Origin: Anabaena azotica FACHB-119
Lineage (GTDB): Bacteria; Cyanobacteriota; Cyanobacteriia; Cyanobacteriales; Nostocaceae
Length of the DNA stretch: 64,000 bases
Assembly (NCBI RefSeq): GCF_014697625.1
Contig: NZ_JACJSG010000027.1
Coordinates: 42,787 to 106,786, forward strand
Direction of reading: 5' to 3'
A model generated the notes under the pieces. That model was not told where the DNA came from, made no database searches, and worked only from the letters and a program-made list of their open reading frames with translations. The position numbers were made by a program, and so were the translations under genes. Positions 16,062 to 24,579 of this stretch are shown here, piece by piece (the first letter of the stretch is position 1; each line of letters begins with the position of its first letter).

Positions 16062-16393
16062 AGCTATAGCAGGTGACAGGTGATAGGGGACAGGTAACAG
16101 CTTTTCAAGCGGCTTGGTAAAAAGATTTTATGATTTATCTATGTCCTAACCTATCTGGCTACTGCTATTAAGTATAGGACTTACGCAACTGGCATATTTT
16201 TTCTGTAGGGTGTGTGAGGAGCGATAATATTTGAACGTAGTCATGAGACTTGTAGCGTCACGCAGCAACCACCAATTGTGAAGCTTGCGTAAGTCCTGAA
16301 GTAAAAAATATTATATAAATGTATTCCCTCTGTGTTTTCTGTGCCTCTGTGGTTATTGAAAACACAGAGACACAAAGTCACAGAGAAAGAATT
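16062..16393. repeat. Two palindromic repeats between convergent genes
   Basis: 16065-16170 is a CTATAGCAGGTGACAGG...ACTGCTAT element (related copies at 39306-39412, 40419-40510, 54004-54112 and 63030-63135). 16176-16297 is an AGGACTTACGCAA-bounded MITE-like element, nearly the same as 34023-34144 and 57495-57614. Then an inverted CACAGAGACACAAAG / CTCTGTG repeat (16330-16385). Confidence 0.65.
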
Positions 16394-17161
16394 TTAAGCT
16401 GGTTTTGGGAGTTCTGAAGATGAGGGATAAAATTCAGCTACGACTTCTATTCCTGAGATTTGTTGCTGTAACCACTCATTGAAAAAATCTTTAATAATTT
16501 GAATCCTACGTTGCTCAGTTAACTCTGGTGCAATGATTTCTTCCACATTAATTATATGTACTCCTTTGGGCGTAATTATTGGTTTAAGAAGCTGTGGTGG
16601 TGATGCTGCAAAGACTGCGGCTGCTATTTCTGGACGAAAGTCTTGACGATAGCGAATTCCTTGATAACCTCCAGCACGGCGAATTTCCAGGTCTTGCACG
16701 TATTGACGAGCTATTTCTTGAAAACTAATTTCGCCTTCTTGTAAGGCATAAAATAACTCTAAAGCCAGGTCTTCATCGTCTAAGATGACTTCATAGGTTA
16801 CAGCACCAGTATAATCGATTTTGTTGGCATAAAAAAAAGGTTCTACTTTGTCTGTAAATAAATGCTCGGCTAGTTTAATATACAGTAGGTTTGTTTTAGC
16901 TACTTCCTCAAAATCGTCTATGGTTAGATAATGTTTGTCTAGCCAAGCCCAGGTATCATCAGCTTTAATTAAGCCGTTAGCTAAACGCAGACTATCTGCT
17001 GCTTCTTGCAGTTCTTCTACAGTTGGTTCAATCCCTAACTCTTGGGCTGTCTCAGCGATAATTCTTTGAGTGGCGATCGCTTCTAATATACTAGGCACTT
17101 GGCAAGTTATTTTGAGATGGCTAATTATCTCTTCAGTCGAAAATTTTAAATACTTTTCCAT
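16394..17161 (-). CDS. SurA/parvulin-like peptidyl-prolyl isomerase 1
   Basis: A 255-aa protein with a SurA-N-like helical domain (about residues 15-110; QELGIEPTVEELQEAADSLR) and a PPIC/parvulin-type domain (about 115-225; EISFQEIARQYVQDLEIRRAGGYQGIRYRQDF...GVHIINVEEI). It lacks a signal peptide, so it probably acts in the cytosol or with an exporter rather than in the periplasm like SurA. It is 390 bases from the HlyD gene and on the same strand, and a second homologue lies at 24580-25332. Such proteins accompany C39-ABC exporters of peptides in Nostoc and may hold precursor peptides; that is inference. Confidence 0.8.
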   Translation of the reverse strand: MEKYLKFSTEEIISHLKITCQVPSILEAIATQRIIAETAQELGIEPTVEELQEAADSLRLANGLIKADDTWAWLDKHYLTIDDFEEVAKTNLLYIKLAEHLFTDKVEPFFYANKIDYTGAVTYEVILDDEDLALELFYALQEGEISFQEIARQYVQDLEIRRAGGYQGIRYRQDFRPEIAAAVFAASPPQLLKPIITPKGVHIINVEEIIAPELTEQRRIQIIKDFFNEWLQQQISGIEVVAEFYPSSSELPKPA

Positions 17162-17548
17162 GATATATCTTTTCCTATTTTAGTAAGATGAAATCCGTCT
17201 TTTGATATCTTGCACTTTCTCAATAAGTAGATGGCTCCCTGCACTCCCCACCCTACGAAATAATAAACTTTTTGGCTTGTAATTTTAGCAATAAGCAAGT
17301 GATGCAAGTTATAAGTCTGTCTTGTATTAAGCACTTAGTTAGTCAAACATTGTTAGGAAAACTTTTATATAGCGTTTCCTAGTATGCTGATAGACAAATT
17401 TATCTGCGTGCATCTGCGTGCATCTGCGTTTAATTATTCTTTTTTCTTACTAGGATAAAAAAAGCTATAAATATTTAAAAATCCTATCTATGGGAATTTA
17501 TGTATGGTGGGCATTGCCCACCATATCCAAATTTACACAAGATGAAAC
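17162..17548. repeat. Intergenic region with repeats
   Basis: 17205-17262 is an inverted copy of the GTGCAAGAT...CCCTACGAAAT element seen at 5482. 17400-17430 has three tandem TGCATCTGCG units, and 17500-17524 is the palindrome TATGGTGGGCATTGCCCACCATA. No gene. Confidence 0.5.
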
Positions 17549-19090
17549 TTAAAGCTCCAAACCACCTTTTTGTAACTTCTTGAATGGGTCTAAAATAAAG
17601 TCAATAACTCGCCGTTGACGGACAATTACTTCGGCGGTTGCTGCTTGACCTGGGGTTAAAGGAATACGCTTATTGCCATTTTGAATATAAGGATGCTCTA
17701 GAATAATATCCATTTCATAAGTTTCTTGATTTCCTTGATTTGTAGTTTGTATCTTCGAGTCAGGCGAAATCCAATTAACTCGTCCTTGTAAAATTCCGTA
17801 ATCTTGGAAAGGATAGGCATCAAATTTAATTTTGACTGGCATTCCGACTTTCAGGAAACCACTATGTTGACTAGGCATTGTCGCTTTTAGGATTAATGGG
17901 GCATTCTTGGGGGCAATTTGCGCGACTATCTGTCCGGCTTCAACTACTGGGCCTGGTTTGTCGATGGGTAATTCAAACACAGTACCATCAACAGGCGATC
18001 GCACTACTCTTTGTTGGATTTGAATCTTGTAAGCGTTAATCTGGCTCTTGGTTTGAATGATTTCTGATTTTAAGGTAGTAAGTTGGTTTTGGATGTCTTT
18101 GAGTTGTTCCTGACTTCTTAACAGAGCTAACTTACCAGCTTGTACTATACTTTGATAACTATTTTGCTGCTCTTGGAGACGGAGTTTTGCTTGCTCAATC
18201 TCAGAGGCTGTTTGGCTAACAGTTGTTTGATAGCGGCTGATTTGTTCTTGTAAACGTAGTTGGGCTTGAGTAAATTCAGAGTTGGCTTGTAATAGCGATC
18301 GCTGGCTTTCTTCCGCAATCTTTTCTAATTCTACAACTTTAATTTGAGCGATCGCACCTTGTCTTAAAAGTTGGCGATAACGCATCACTTCTTTGATATC
18401 TCTGTGCAATCGACTATTAGCTAATTGCCTTGCTAGTTGGGTTGAATTGATATTTTGTCTAGCCTGTTCAACTAGAGCCATCTGTTCTAATTTCTGTAAG
18501 CTATATGTACTTTGTTTAGCATCAAAATTTTGCTGCGCCTGATTGACTTGAGCTATTTTCTCTAACTCTTGGGCTTGATTTTGCTGTTGTTGGATGTTAA
18601 TCGTTAACATCAACTGATTCTTCAGTAGTTCTTGTTGTCCTTGGCGATTGATTAATTCCTCTAACCTTGTCTGCGCCTGTTCTACCTGTGTTTGCAGCAC
18701 ATCAGAATCTAACTCTAATAGCACCTGTCCAGCCTTTACCGTTGCGCCTTCTTCAACGTTGACAAGTTTGACACTACTAGTAACCGCAACACCTAACTTT
18801 TGCGTCGCCCCTTGGGGTTCTAAACGCCCTCTTGCACTTCCGGTTTCATCAACCTTGCTAAACATCGCCCAAGGTAAAACGATCGCTGTAAAGCTGATGA
18901 GTAAATACAGCATCAAGCGCGTCCAACGCTTTGGTAAAGCATCTAATAGTTCCTCTGTGCCGTAAAACCAATCGTTTACCTCCGCCTGTTTCCGATAATC
19001 AACGAAGTCATGAGAATTTTGACCTCGCAGCAACTGATCCGTTTGTGGTTGAACAAGTACGGATAATGAATTAAGAGATGGGTTAGGCAT
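17549..19090 (-). CDS. HlyD-family adaptor (membrane fusion) protein for peptide export
   Basis: A 513-aa periplasmic adaptor. One transmembrane helix (about residues 58-78, LMLYLLISFTAIVLPWAMF), a lipoyl half-motif (VEEGATVKAGQVLLELD), a very long Gln-rich coiled coil (about 130-380), the second lipoyl half (RSPVDGTVFELP) and a beta domain (MPVKIKFDAYP). It links an inner-membrane ABC exporter to an outer-membrane channel. It lies 120 bases downstream of the CNB-C39-ABC gene in the same direction, so the two probably act as one export system for the precursor-like peptides. No outer-membrane TolC-like channel gene is in the window. Confidence 0.93.
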   Translation of the reverse strand: MPNPSLNSLSVLVQPQTDQLLRGQNSHDFVDYRKQAEVNDWFYGTEELLDALPKRWTRLMLYLLISFTAIVLPWAMFSKVDETGSARGRLEPQGATQKLGVAVTSSVKLVNVEEGATVKAGQVLLELDSDVLQTQVEQAQTRLEELINRQGQQELLKNQLMLTINIQQQQNQAQELEKIAQVNQAQQNFDAKQSTYSLQKLEQMALVEQARQNINSTQLARQLANSRLHRDIKEVMRYRQLLRQGAIAQIKVVELEKIAEESQRSLLQANSEFTQAQLRLQEQISRYQTTVSQTASEIEQAKLRLQEQQNSYQSIVQAGKLALLRSQEQLKDIQNQLTTLKSEIIQTKSQINAYKIQIQQRVVRSPVDGTVFELPIDKPGPVVEAGQIVAQIAPKNAPLILKATMPSQHSGFLKVGMPVKIKFDAYPFQDYGILQGRVNWISPDSKIQTTNQGNQETYEMDIILEHPYIQNGNKRIPLTPGQAATAEVIVRQRRVIDFILDPFKKLQKGGLEL

Positions 19091-19211
19091 AAATTGTTGA
19101 ACGGAATGTGGGATATGTGGGGATTGGGGACTGGGGACTGGGGACTGGGGACTGGGAAAGCACAGGAGCAGAGGAGACGATATTTTCCCTTTCCCCCTTC
19201 CCCTTTCCCCC
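19091..19211. repeat. Tandem GGGGACT repeats and CCCCTTTCC runs
   Basis: 19121-19160 is four copies of GGGGACTG, and 19188-19225 is a CCCTTTCC-rich low-complexity tract between hlyD-like and exporter genes. A short spacer of this kind keeps the two genes probably co-transcribed. Confidence 0.6.
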
Positions 19212-22200
19212 CTACTCCCCAGCCCCTAACTGCTGCTGATTGAGATAAAAGTAATGTCCTCTTCTGGCAATTAATTCGTTGTGGGAGCCGCTTTCGACTA
19301 ATAAGCCTCTATCTAATACCAGAATGAGGTCTGCGTGGCGCACGGTGGACAAGCGGTGGGCAATGATGATACTTGTGCGCCCTTTGAGTATGGTTTTGAG
19401 GTTGTTTTGAATTATGCGTTCTGATTCGGCATCTAGGTGGCTAGTTGCTTCATCTAATAATAGGAGGCGGGGGTTTCCTAATAATGCACGGGCGATCGCT
19501 AAACGTTGTCTTTGTCCACCTGATAACATTCCCCCGCCTTCGCCAATTTGGGTTTCGTAACCTACTGGCATTTGTTTAATAAAGTCATCCGCCCCAGCTA
19601 AACGGGCTGCGGTAATAATTTCTTCTAAAGTTGCTTCTGGGTGAGCAATGCTGATATTTTCGCGGATTGTACCGCCAAATAAAAATGTATCTTGGTCAAC
19701 AACGCCAATTTGGGAACGGAGCGATCGCAGAGCTATAGTAGTCACATCATGACCATCAATTAAAACTTTGCCATCTGTCGGCGGATATAAACCCAGCATT
19801 AGTTTAAATAATGTGGTTTTGCCGGAACCACTCCGCCCCACAACAGCTACAGTTTGCTCTGGTTTAATTTCAAAAGTGAGGTTTTCTAAGATGTTGCGAT
19901 CGCTCTCTGGATGATAGCGGAATGTCACATTTTCAAAGCGAATTTGACCGCGTAATTTAGATAAAAATTGCCGATGTTGATGTTGTAAATCTTCCTCTGG
20001 TTCTGCTTCCAAAACATCGTTAATTCGTTCTGTGGAAATCACTACCTCTTGTAATTGATTCCACAAAACTATTAATCTTTGGAAAGGGCGAATAATATTA
20101 CCCAACAACATATTAAAGGCGACTAACTGCCCAATTGTCAATTGGTTTTGAATTACCAACCATGCACCAAACCAAAGTAATCCCGTATTTACCAGAGTTT
20201 CTAGAGTAGAACTAAAGATTTGTAATTCATTACTAATTATCTGCCCACTAAAAGTTTTCCTCACAACATCATTTAGCAATTCTTCCCAATGCCAACGTAC
20301 TGTTTGTTCAATTGCCATCGAGCGAATTGAGCGAATACCGGAGAGGGATTGAATCAGATAACTATTCTCGCTAGCTGTGGCGCTAAAAACCTCTCGACTA
20401 ATGCGGCGTAAAAATGGGGTAGCAATCAGCGCTAACAATACAAAAGGCGGGACAATTGCCAAACAAATCAACGCCATCGCCCAACTATACCAAAACATTA
20501 ACCCCAGATAAATAAATACTGTCAATAAATCTAAAATTATTGACAATGCCTCCCCAGTTAAAAAGCGCTGAATTTTTTGGTTTTCTTGGACGCGAGAAAC
20601 AATATCCCCCACATAACGCGACTCAAAAAAGGACAGAGGTAAACGGAAGGTATGTTTAATAAAACCTACCAGTAGCGATATGCTGACGCGGTTAGCTGTA
20701 TGGTCTAACAAATATTGTCTTAGTCCGTTGAGGGCAACTCGAAATAAGCCAAATATTACTAACCCAAAACCTACTGCATTTAAAGTCAGAGTACTTCCTT
20801 GAACAATTACACGGTCTAACAATAATTGAGTAAATAAGGGTGTAATTAATCCAAACACCTGAATTAATATCGAAGCTGTGAATACTTCTAACAGCACCCG
20901 CGTATGGGGTCTAACTAAATCAAACATTTGCCAGAAGGGGACACTGGCTGCTTCGGTTTCTTGCAGTTGGCTTGTAGGTTGTAATAGCAAGGCGTAACCA
21001 GTCCAACCCGCTTTAAATTCGGCAATGCTGAGGTTACGTTGTCCGATCGCCGGATCACCAACAATTACCTGTTTCTTGTTAATTTCATAGACTACAATGT
21101 AGTGCTTACCCTGCCAATGTGCGATCGCAGGTAAAGGTTGTTGTGCCAATTTATCGAGACTAGCCCTTACCGGACGGGTGGTAAAACCAATAGTTTCAGC
21201 TGCTGCTGTTAAACCCTTCAACGATGCGCCACTACGATTGACATTAGTTAAATCCCGCAGTCGGTTCACACTCAAACGCTTACCCCAATAGCGGCTAACC
21301 ATCACCAAACAAGATGCACCACAATCAGCCGCACTTTGTTGTTCAAATATGGGATAGCGCTTAGTCAGCCTCCCCCACCAATGACCAACTTTGACATTAG
21401 GACGAGGAAAATAAGCACGTCGCTGCTTAGGTTTTGGCTTAGGTTCTGGTTCATAAGTGATTGGCGTTCGGGAACTAGGTAAAGGTGCTTGAGAATCACC
21501 TTCCCCAGTCCCCAGTCCCGGCCAATACTCCTGCACAACTTGCCAATTTTCACGCTTGAGAATGTAAATAATTGCTGATTGCGTAACCCGCCAATCCTGC
21601 TTGCTGTATTGAGAAATTTTCCCCGCCGAGAATGTGCAGCCATGATTGTCTACTAATTCTCCCCGACCTAATAACCAAAGCTGAGTATTTTGGCATAATG
21701 AAGGCGGAAGTGAACCAACATCTAAAATATGCCGTTCAAATAAGGCTAAAGCTTTGATTATCTCCTCTATTTGGCTATTTTGAGGTATTAAAAAGTTTTG
21801 ACAACATAACACCAACAAATCCCAAGTTTCGGCGCGTTTTTTGAGTCCATCCCGAATACTAGAGTTTTCGCCCATCAACTCTTGTAAAATTGCTTGGGGA
21901 AGAAAACCCAACTTCAAATTTACCGACGCTCTAGCCACATAAGGAATAAAGTCTGCGTCAGGAAACAGAGTTGATTCACCAAAAGATGCACCAGTCGAGA
22001 GGGTAGAAATTAAGTTGTTATTGGTATCCAGCAGCCTGACTTTACCCCCAAGCAAGATATAAATCCCAGGTGGTGCTGTTGCTGCTTGCCAAAATTGTTT
22101 AGCTATTGGCGGTTCAATAATTTCTAAAGCTGGGATGCACTTGTCTAATTCCTTTTCTGATAAAGAATCACCCAAATTTTGGGTGAGTTGTTGCGCTAAA

Positions 22201-22226
22201 TATTGCCGGGAAAACCCTGATAGCAC
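19212..22226 (-). CDS. CNB-C39 peptidase-ABC peptide exporter, HetC architecture
   Basis: A 1004-aa bacteriocin-type exporter. Domains in order: cyclic-nucleotide-binding-like (CNB) domain (about 15-130), a second regulatory segment (150-240), C39 peptidase (about 290-420), six-helix ABC membrane domain (about 440-730) and nucleotide-binding domain. C39 residues: Cys in QQSAADCGASCLVMV, His in WQGKHYIVVYEI, Asp in VGDPA. Walker A is GRSGSGKTTL, the signature LSGGQRQRL and Walker B LLLLDEATSHLD. All catalytic motifs look intact. C39 cleaves after Gly-Gly leaders, which the four upstream peptides carry (VNGG). HetC of Anabaena has the same CNB-C39-ABC order. Ends 120 bases before the HlyD gene. 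Confidence 0.93.
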   Translation of the reverse strand: MLSGFSRQYLAQQLTQNLGDSLSEKELDKCIPALEIIEPPIAKQFWQAATAPPGIYILLGGKVRLLDTNNNLISTLSTGASFGESTLFPDADFIPYVARASVNLKLGFLPQAILQELMGENSSIRDGLKKRAETWDLLVLCCQNFLIPQNSQIEEIIKALALFERHILDVGSLPPSLCQNTQLWLLGRGELVDNHGCTFSAGKISQYSKQDWRVTQSAIIYILKRENWQVVQEYWPGLGTGEGDSQAPLPSSRTPITYEPEPKPKPKQRRAYFPRPNVKVGHWWGRLTKRYPIFEQQSAADCGASCLVMVSRYWGKRLSVNRLRDLTNVNRSGASLKGLTAAAETIGFTTRPVRASLDKLAQQPLPAIAHWQGKHYIVVYEINKKQVIVGDPAIGQRNLSIAEFKAGWTGYALLLQPTSQLQETEAASVPFWQMFDLVRPHTRVLLEVFTASILIQVFGLITPLFTQLLLDRVIVQGSTLTLNAVGFGLVIFGLFRVALNGLRQYLLDHTANRVSISLLVGFIKHTFRLPLSFFESRYVGDIVSRVQENQKIQRFLTGEALSIILDLLTVFIYLGLMFWYSWAMALICLAIVPPFVLLALIATPFLRRISREVFSATASENSYLIQSLSGIRSIRSMAIEQTVRWHWEELLNDVVRKTFSGQIISNELQIFSSTLETLVNTGLLWFGAWLVIQNQLTIGQLVAFNMLLGNIIRPFQRLIVLWNQLQEVVISTERINDVLEAEPEEDLQHQHRQFLSKLRGQIRFENVTFRYHPESDRNILENLTFEIKPEQTVAVVGRSGSGKTTLFKLMLGLYPPTDGKVLIDGHDVTTIALRSLRSQIGVVDQDTFLFGGTIRENISIAHPEATLEEIITAARLAGADDFIKQMPVGYETQIGEGGGMLSGGQRQRLAIARALLGNPRLLLLDEATSHLDAESERIIQNNLKTILKGRTSIIIAHRLSTVRHADLILVLDRGLLVESGSHNELIARRGHYFYLNQQQLGAGE

Positions 22227-22793
22227 TCCCCTACCTCCAACAATTCAAAATTTGTCTTGGAAAGTTTCCTACGACGGGAAACACTTCTACAGAACTTTCC
22301 GCAAAATTCAAAATTCAAAATTATCAAGTAAATTTTGAACTCCTGAAAGCAATTCACGTCTGATGTGAATTAGGAAAACCTTTTATATCCAAAAAATAGC
22401 CTATGCTTGGAGCCTATGAGACTCGGTAGGGGCGGGTTAATCAAATATCATCAACAATTAACGATGATCTCGGTGAACCCGCCGCTACAAATGTCTACCC
22501 AATTACAAGATTTTTATTCACATTAGATGTAATTCATAATTATGAATTAACAGTAAACAGAAACCGACTTTTCACCGAATCTGAAAAACCCCACTTCCAT
22601 TCCTCTCCCCTACAAGTCCAGAGGCTTTGATTGCTCCCCCTTCCCTTGTAGGGAAGGGGGCTGGGGGGTTAGGTCTGACGTTAACTTTTCCACATGAAGT
22701 GAAAAGTCAGTAAACAGTAAACAGTTATCAGTAATTTATTCGTAAATCTCAATTCCCCACCATACACCTGATAACTGATAACTGATAACTGAT
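22227..22793. repeat. Intergenic region rich in palindromic elements
   Basis: 22426-22488 is a 63-base GTAGGGGCGGGTT element with inverted GAACCCGCC...TAC end (relatives at 37755-37818 and, inside tnpB, 50613-50675). 22565-22710 is the second TTTTCACG-family MITE. 22765-22797 is a TGATAACTGATAACTGA heptad array. No gene. Confidence 0.65.
22565..22710. repeat. MITE-like element, TTTTCACG family, copy 2
   Basis: Ends CGACTTTTCACC / AAGTGAAAAGTCAG, with an internal part nearly identical to copy 1 (CTCCCCCTTCCCTTGTAGGG...GGGGGGTTAGGTCTG). Confidence 0.7.
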
Positions 22794-23393
22794 TTAATTA
22801 CTGTTTTCCACCAAATTGAATGACCAATTAAGACTAGGTTCGGAGGAGGTTTTTAAATCACCTATTGTAATTGCACCATCTGGAATTGAATTAGTATCTT
22901 TTGCTGGGGAATTTTTACGTTTAGTGGATAATCCCATTTGTTTGAGCAGGCGGTTGATGTGGCGATCGCTAATTGTAATACCTAGTTCTGCTGCTAAATG
23001 TTTGCTTAACCATTGAGCAGTCCAGTGAGTAAAAGCATAGCCATAATCACGCGGACTATTGCTAACTAATTCTTTTAATCTATCTAGATATTGAGTATTA
23101 ACAATCTTCGGTCTACCTATTGGTCTTTCATTCCATTTATGTGCTAAACCTGCTTCTGCTATGCCAATCCAATAACGCGCCATTTCTTGAGAACAACCTA
23201 ATATGTCACAGATTTGAGTTTGGGATTTACCCATATCTGCCATTAATATAATTTCGATGCGTCGGCGATATTCTGGCTGTAAATTATTTTGTAAATGTTT
23301 GAGTAAAGCCTTGCGTTGAAAAGGAGTTAAAAACTTGCTTTCTTGATTTTCATAAATAGCAGAAACTGTGTCTTGGCTAAAAGGTTGTGACAT
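22794..23393 (-). CDS. HTH protein resembling an IS630-type transposase N-terminus
   Basis: A 199-aa protein with a homeodomain-like HTH (GKSQTQICDILGCSQEMARYWI, about residues 60-82), GRPKI linker and a winged-helix part (YGYAFTHWTAQWLSKHLAAELGITISDRHINRLLKQMG) as in IS630/Tc1 transposase N-termini. No DDE catalytic domain follows, and it ends in a Ser/Asn-rich tail. It could be a domesticated DNA-binding regulator or the remnant of a transposase. The intact frame of normal length, between the exporter and the second isomerase on the same strand, favours a regulator. The start could be 23393, 23399 or 23423; none has a strong ribosome binding site. Confidence 0.7.
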   Translation of the reverse strand: MSQPFSQDTVSAIYENQESKFLTPFQRKALLKHLQNNLQPEYRRRIEIILMADMGKSQTQICDILGCSQEMARYWIGIAEAGLAHKWNERPIGRPKIVNTQYLDRLKELVSNSPRDYGYAFTHWTAQWLSKHLAAELGITISDRHINRLLKQMGLSTKRKNSPAKDTNSIPDGAITIGDLKTSSEPSLNWSFNLVENSN

Positions 23394-24579
23394 AATCATT
23401 ACCAGTTGCGATCGTAATGTCAAATTGCGGTCAAATTCTGTCTTACAACTCTTGTTTTAGTTGTAAAATCAATCTCGTCGATATACAGATAAGCACTGTT
23501 TACCTACCTGTTACTTTAGGAATTAGGTAGGGTGGTTATTTATCTGACTTTTCACGATATTTAAAACACCTCTCTCCTATAAGCAGGAGTCACTGCGTTG
23601 CGTAGGTTTCCCGTATTATCTCAAGTGACATTAGAGACTTTCATTTCTCTCCCTTCCCTACTAGGGAAGAACTGAGGGGTTAGGTCTAGCGTTAGCTATT
23701 CCACATCCCGTGAAAAGTCAGGGTTATTTATCAGTACGTCCCATCAAAATGTAGTAGTCTACCTTAATAATTTGATAGTCTTTGCTGAAGCTTGGTGTAA
23801 TGCTGGTAGTTAGCTCAATACTGAAGCTGCATATTAACTCTGATTTTTAGGATGTTGCTGAACTCTGCAATTCAGGTTCAGAGATAAACCTCTTATTCTT
23901 TAAAGTTAGATTTTTGGAGACAAAAAAGAGGTTGAAGCCTATGACACATGGAAATACAAAAATATATATGGTTAGGTATAGGTGTAAACGATATATTTAC
24001 ATCAACCTAACAATAACACTGTTCTAACCAGCCGTAGGTAATGTTTGGATATTTAACTAAAAGAGCCAATTAGCAGAAAAGGGACAGTTCCTCAATTTGT
24101 TGTATTGCACCCCTGTTATTCTTTTAAAGATTTTTCAGCTTATAGTCAATACCTTTTATCAAAAAAACTCTAGGTTTACACAATCTTTATATTAGCTTCA
24201 TTGTAAATTAAACATTAATTATGGGTTGAGAAAACCTTTCTTAGATTTTCTTCTATCTGTTTCAAACCCAATCGAAACCATTAATACTATTGCCAATTGA
24301 TAAAGCACATTTTTTTGAAAACAATCAATTAAATTAGCATCATGCTATAGATAGAAGCTAATAGCTCATTTTGGATACAATAAATATATTGTTATATTTT
24401 TAAGATAGCATATTTACTGAGTAAAATATTTTTCTTTGCTCATAAAATAATATTTACTTTTATTTATACATTAACTTGTAGCTCATTACGGTTTTTACAT
24501 GAGGTATCTGGCATTAAAACTACTTTAGCCAAATTGCCAAATAATTCATAATTTCATCAGAAAATTTATTGATGGAAAA
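23394..24579. other. 1.2-kb intergenic region with MITE and long inverted repeat
   Basis: Contains the third TTTTCACG-family MITE (23544-23721). At 23971-24011 GTTAGGT...TGTAAA/TTTACA...ACCTAAC forms a two-part palindrome. The rest (24012-24579) is AT-rich with no gene. A 28-codon ATG frame at 23941 overlaps the palindrome and lacks a good ribosome binding site. Confidence 0.5.
23544..23721. repeat. MITE-like element, TTTTCACG family, copy 3 (diverged)
   Basis: Ends CTGACTTTTCACG / CGTGAAAAGTCAG, with a longer, more diverged interior including AGGAGTCACTGCGTTGCG and CTCTCCCTTCCCTACTAGGG. Confidence 0.65.
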
